Shown here: one piece after another, positions 61,742-64,000 of the stretch
Numbering within the stretch: the stretch's first letter is position 1
How the letters are laid out: each line of letters begins with the position of its first letter
Assembly: GCA_002472565.1 (NCBI GenBank)
Contig: DKSK01000027.1
Span: 101,010-165,009 of the forward strand
Length of the DNA stretch: 64,000 nucleotides
Reading direction: 5' to 3'
Origin: Bacteroidales bacterium UBA7258
GTDB taxonomy: Bacteria > Bacteroidota > Bacteroidia > Bacteroidales > UBA932
Notes under the pieces: model-generated
What the model saw: only the letters and a program-made list of their open reading frames with translations
Databases searched by the model: none
What the model was told of the DNA's origin: nothing
Position numbers and translations under genes: made by a program

Positions 61742-62325
61742 GATACGTAGGTCCCGTATTTACGCCAATGCCAGATCCCGTAGCAGGATGAAGCCGTGTA
61801 GAAAATATAGAGGACTCCCATCCATGGTGTCCCCTGCATGAAACAAAGGGTGGCTGAAAAGACATCGGCCACTACCCAGACCAGCCACTGCTGCCAATAG
61901 CTCTTTGCCAGCCAGACTGTCGCTATCGCGCTGAGGACGGTCGCAATGGAATCGACCAAGCTCAGCGGATCTCCGAGCTTGTCGAGCAGAAGGTTCAGGA
62001 GAGGAATGCCTATGACGGCGGCAAGGAGGCTCCACAGAGCAGGCTTCATGCCGAAATGGTTCAGGTGAATGGCTGATTTGTCTTCCATGGCCTGGGAATC
62101 TCTCTTCCATTGGATGAGGCCCCAGACAGATACGGCCACATAATATATGTTCAGGCCCATGCTGGCCCATACGTCCTGACAATAGAACTGAAAGGCGCAG
62201 GCGAGGCCGGTGGCTATACCGAAATACCACATCACATTCTTCTGGAGTACCTCAAGAATAATGTACACCAGTCCGCTGAAGAGGGCGAAAATCTCTATTC
62301 CTTTTATTATATATTGCAGTTCCAT
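61738..62325 (-). CDS. pnuC: PnuC-family nicotinamide riboside transporter
   Basis: A 195-residue membrane protein with seven or so helices: the family elements LEVLQKNVMWYFGIATGLACAF, YYVAVSVWGLIQWKRDS, and a SLVDSIATVLSAIATVWLAK loop with TWMGVLYI-like ending. Start chosen at 62325 (MELQYIIKG). Imports nicotinamide riboside (or in some relatives thiamine) by facilitated diffusion. First gene of the six-gene leftward operon; opposite to the TonB-dependent receptor gene. Confidence 0.86.
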   Translation of the reverse strand: MELQYIIKGIEIFALFSGLVYIILEVLQKNVMWYFGIATGLACAFQFYCQDVWASMGLNIYYVAVSVWGLIQWKRDSQAMEDKSAIHLNHFGMKPALWSLLAAVIGIPLLNLLLDKLGDPLSLVDSIATVLSAIATVWLAKSYWQQWLVWVVADVFSATLCFMQGTPWMGVLYIFYTASSCYGIWHWRKYGTYVS

Positions 62326-62363
62326 GGGTCGTCTAAAGATTCGCAAAAATAAACATAATAATT

Positions 62364-62371
62364 TAACTTTG
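62364..62371 (+). promoter_or_regulatory. -7 element for the TonB-dependent receptor
   Basis: TAACTTTG, 40 bases before the receptor ATG. The -33 box is not clear. Confidence 0.5.
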
Positions 62372-62411
62372 CCATTCATGAGCTTCTACATTTCAGTCCC
62401 TCTATAGTGAC

Positions 62412-64000
62412 ATGAGCGGAATTCTTGCGATATTCGCCTCTGCCTTTCTTGCGGCCTTCTGTCCCTCAGACACTTTGCCTGAGGCACGGACCTTGGCCGA
62501 CCGCCGTGTGATAGAGGCCGACACCATCTCTTCCCGCAGGCTGGAGGAGGTAGGCGGAGTCGCTTCCGCTCTTCGTTTCACTTCTGGGGTACAGATCCGG
62601 GACTACGGTGGGGCCGGAGGGCTCAAAACTCTGAATGTCAGGAGCCTCGGCAGTGAATACACAAGCGTTTTCATTGACGGGGTTCAGGTGGATAATGCCC
62701 AGAATGCCCAGGTTGACTTGGGAAGATTCTCAACCTTCGCCCTCTCGGGGATGGAGCTTTCGAGCGCTGGAGGCACGGGACTCCAGCCGGCAAGGGAATA
62801 CGGGGCGGCCGCCTCGCTCCATCTTCATTACAAGGCTCCTGCTTTCGCCACGGGAAGTAGTCAGACTTTTAAAGGCAGGGTCTCTGCCGGCTCATCAGAC
62901 CTTTTCAATCCCTCGTTATACTTCGGATTCAAGGTTTCGCCTAAGCTGTCGGCCGCTATTTCTGCGGAATACCTGACTTCTGACGGAAAATACCGCTATC
63001 ATGCATGGCGCTATGTCGAGGGAAGGGGCTACGACACGACTATGACGCGCCAGAATGCAGACATTTCTTCCCTGCGTCTTGCCACGCAAGTCTTCGGCAG
63101 AGGCAGGGGGAGCTGGAATGTGCGGGCAGAATGGTTCGACTCAGACAGGGGGCTTCCCGGGCCGGTAGTGCGCCGTTCATCAGGGATTCTTCTGAGCGGG
63201 GACCGGCAGTCTGACAGAGATTTGTACATCCAGGGCTCATGGGCGCGTTCTTTCGGGAAGGCCGCTTTGAAGGCCCGGGCCAAATATGCGAATGCCTTCC
63301 TGCGTTATTCCGATTTCCGCGAGGAGGATCCTTCTCAGGATGCTGACAGATGGCGGTATCGTCAGCAGAATGCCTATGCCTCCGTATCGCTCTCTTATTC
63401 CGCCGCCTCATGGCTCAGGCTGAGGGGCGCGGCAGACCTTCTCTATTCTACGCTTGAAGCGAACACCGTGGATTTCTCGCAGCCTGAACGATACGCTTTT
63501 TTCGCGGCCTTGGCCGCCGATGCATCTCCAGGGAAGGTCAGGGCCTCTGCCAGCCTGCTCTGGACATCAGCCGCCGACCGCTTCGACGGCGCCGCCGGCG
63601 CGGCGGGCGCAACGGGCGCAACGGGCGGGGCTGTAGTGGGCGCGGCGGGCTTCGGCAGGGAAAACAAGACGATGAACCGCCTCTCCCCCGCCATCGAACT
63701 CTCGTGGCAGCCTCTCTACATGCTCAGGATAGAGGCCTTCGCCAAGGCTTCCTGCCGCCTTCCTACCTTCAACGACCTCTATTATACAGTCAAGGGTTCA
63801 TCGCGGCTTAAACCCGAGACAGCCATTCAATACGACCTCGTGGCAAGCTGCGGCAGCCTCTCCGAGGAATTTCTCGAGGCCGGACTCAGAGCCGAGACCT
63901 ACCTCAATGAAGTGAAAGACAAGCTGATAGCAGTCCCGACATATAGCCAGTTCCGTTGGTCGATGCTGAATCTTGGAAAAGTGCGGTCCTTCGGGGCCAT
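62412..64000 (+). CDS. TonB-dependent receptor, truncated by the window end
   Basis: About 530 residues are visible and the frame is open at the last base. Signal peptide (about 1-18), then directly a plug domain (about 35-150) with SGVQIRDYGG, LNVRSLGSEYTSVFIDGVQV (the FIDGVQ plug signature), and a barrel beginning near 150. There is no carboxypeptidase-like or STN domain, so it is a BtuB/FepA-like receptor rather than SusC. A low-complexity GA/GAT-rich stretch (63590-63650, AAGAAGATGATGG type residues) sits in an extracellular loop. Ligand unknown; position opposite pnuC suggests a cofactor, which is only a guess. Confidence 0.88.
   Translation, partial: MSGILAIFASAFLAAFCPSDTLPEARTLADRRVIEADTISSRRLEEVGGVASALRFTSGVQIRDYGGAGGLKTLNVRSLGSEYTSVFIDGVQVDNAQNAQVDLGRFSTFALSGMELSSAGGTGLQPAREYGAAASLHLHYKAPAFATGSSQTFKGRVSAGSSDLFNPSLYFGFKVSPKLSAAISAEYLTSDGKYRYHAWRYVEGRGYDTTMTRQNADISSLRLATQVFGRGRGSWNVRAEWFDSDRGLPGPVVRRSSGILLSGDRQSDRDLYIQGSWARSFGKAALKARAKYANAFLRYSDFREEDPSQDADRWRYRQQNAYASVSLSYSAASWLRLRGAADLLYSTLEANTVDFSQPERYAFFAALAADASPGKVRASASLLWTSAADRFDGAAGAAGATGATGGAVVGAAGFGRENKTMNRLSPAIELSWQPLYMLRIEAFAKASCRLPTFNDLYYTVKGSSRLKPETAIQYDLVASCGSLSEEFLEAGLRAETYLNEVKDKLIAVPTYSQFRWSMLNLGKVRSFGA

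Noticed and set aside
62326..62411. TPP or NAD riboswitch between pnuC and the TonB receptor
   Set aside because: Only 86 bases are available and no conserved riboswitch core is visible.

Overview
The window comes from a member of the Bacteroidota, most likely order Bacteroidales. Direct evidence: a complete SusC/SusD polysaccharide-utilization locus with DUF1735, GH18, BACON and FecR/ECF-sigma partners, an OmpA-type porin, a TonB-dependent receptor, and many promoters of the Bacteroidetes form TTTG-N19-21-TAnnTTTG in place of -35/-10 boxes. I cannot name the species.

Layout. 1-6950 is core: aquaporin, mannose-1-phosphate guanylyltransferase, two tRNA-Lys genes (UUU and CUU), a PspC-PadR-PspC operon, HtpG and tRNA-Ala(GGC). 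About 6951-27180 is accessory DNA beginning at the 3' end of that tRNA-Ala. It holds gene relics (a frameshifted DUF6371/Toprim-like gene, a DUF2971-like tail, a tyrosine recombinase without its N-terminus, a second fragmentary ATPase copy), a type I restriction-modification operon (hsdR-hsdM-hsdS) continuing into a DUF4268 nuclease-like gene and a TIR-domain gene, a DUF2975/XRE/CPBP membrane cluster, an overlapping ATPase/nuclease-HTH-lipoprotein trio, a Fic protein and a class-II UvrA paralogue.

27186-44100 is core metabolism and housekeeping: a YqhD-like alcohol dehydrogenase with an elaborate upstream operator-like region, an acyl-CoA ligase, a HAD phosphatase, agmatine-to-putrescine genes (aguA-aguB), an OmpA porin diverging from uvrB-relA, and the operon rpsA-rnz-glucosaminidase/LysM-mltG. 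44283-56566 is a PUL read right to left: FecR anti-sigma, SusC with STN domain, SusD, a GH18-like protein without catalytic acids, DUF1735+LamG, a GH18 endoglycosidase, a BACON/LRR-like lipoprotein and an ECF sigma factor. Gene order resembles the B. thetaiotaomicron BT_3983-BT_3988 N-glycan locus, so host or dietary high-mannose N-glycan is the likely substrate (inference).

56700-64000 holds corA with a structured leader, then a compact leftward operon pnuC-SGNH hydrolase-MurNAc kinase-like-murQ-recR-mntP (muramic acid recycling plus repair plus Mn efflux), and a divergent TonB-dependent receptor cut by the window end.

The most promising places for new biology are the hsdRMS-DUF4268-TIR operon, the ATPase/nuclease-HTH-tail-anchored lipoprotein trio with a relic second copy, and the split sigma/anti-sigma control of the N-glycan-like PUL.
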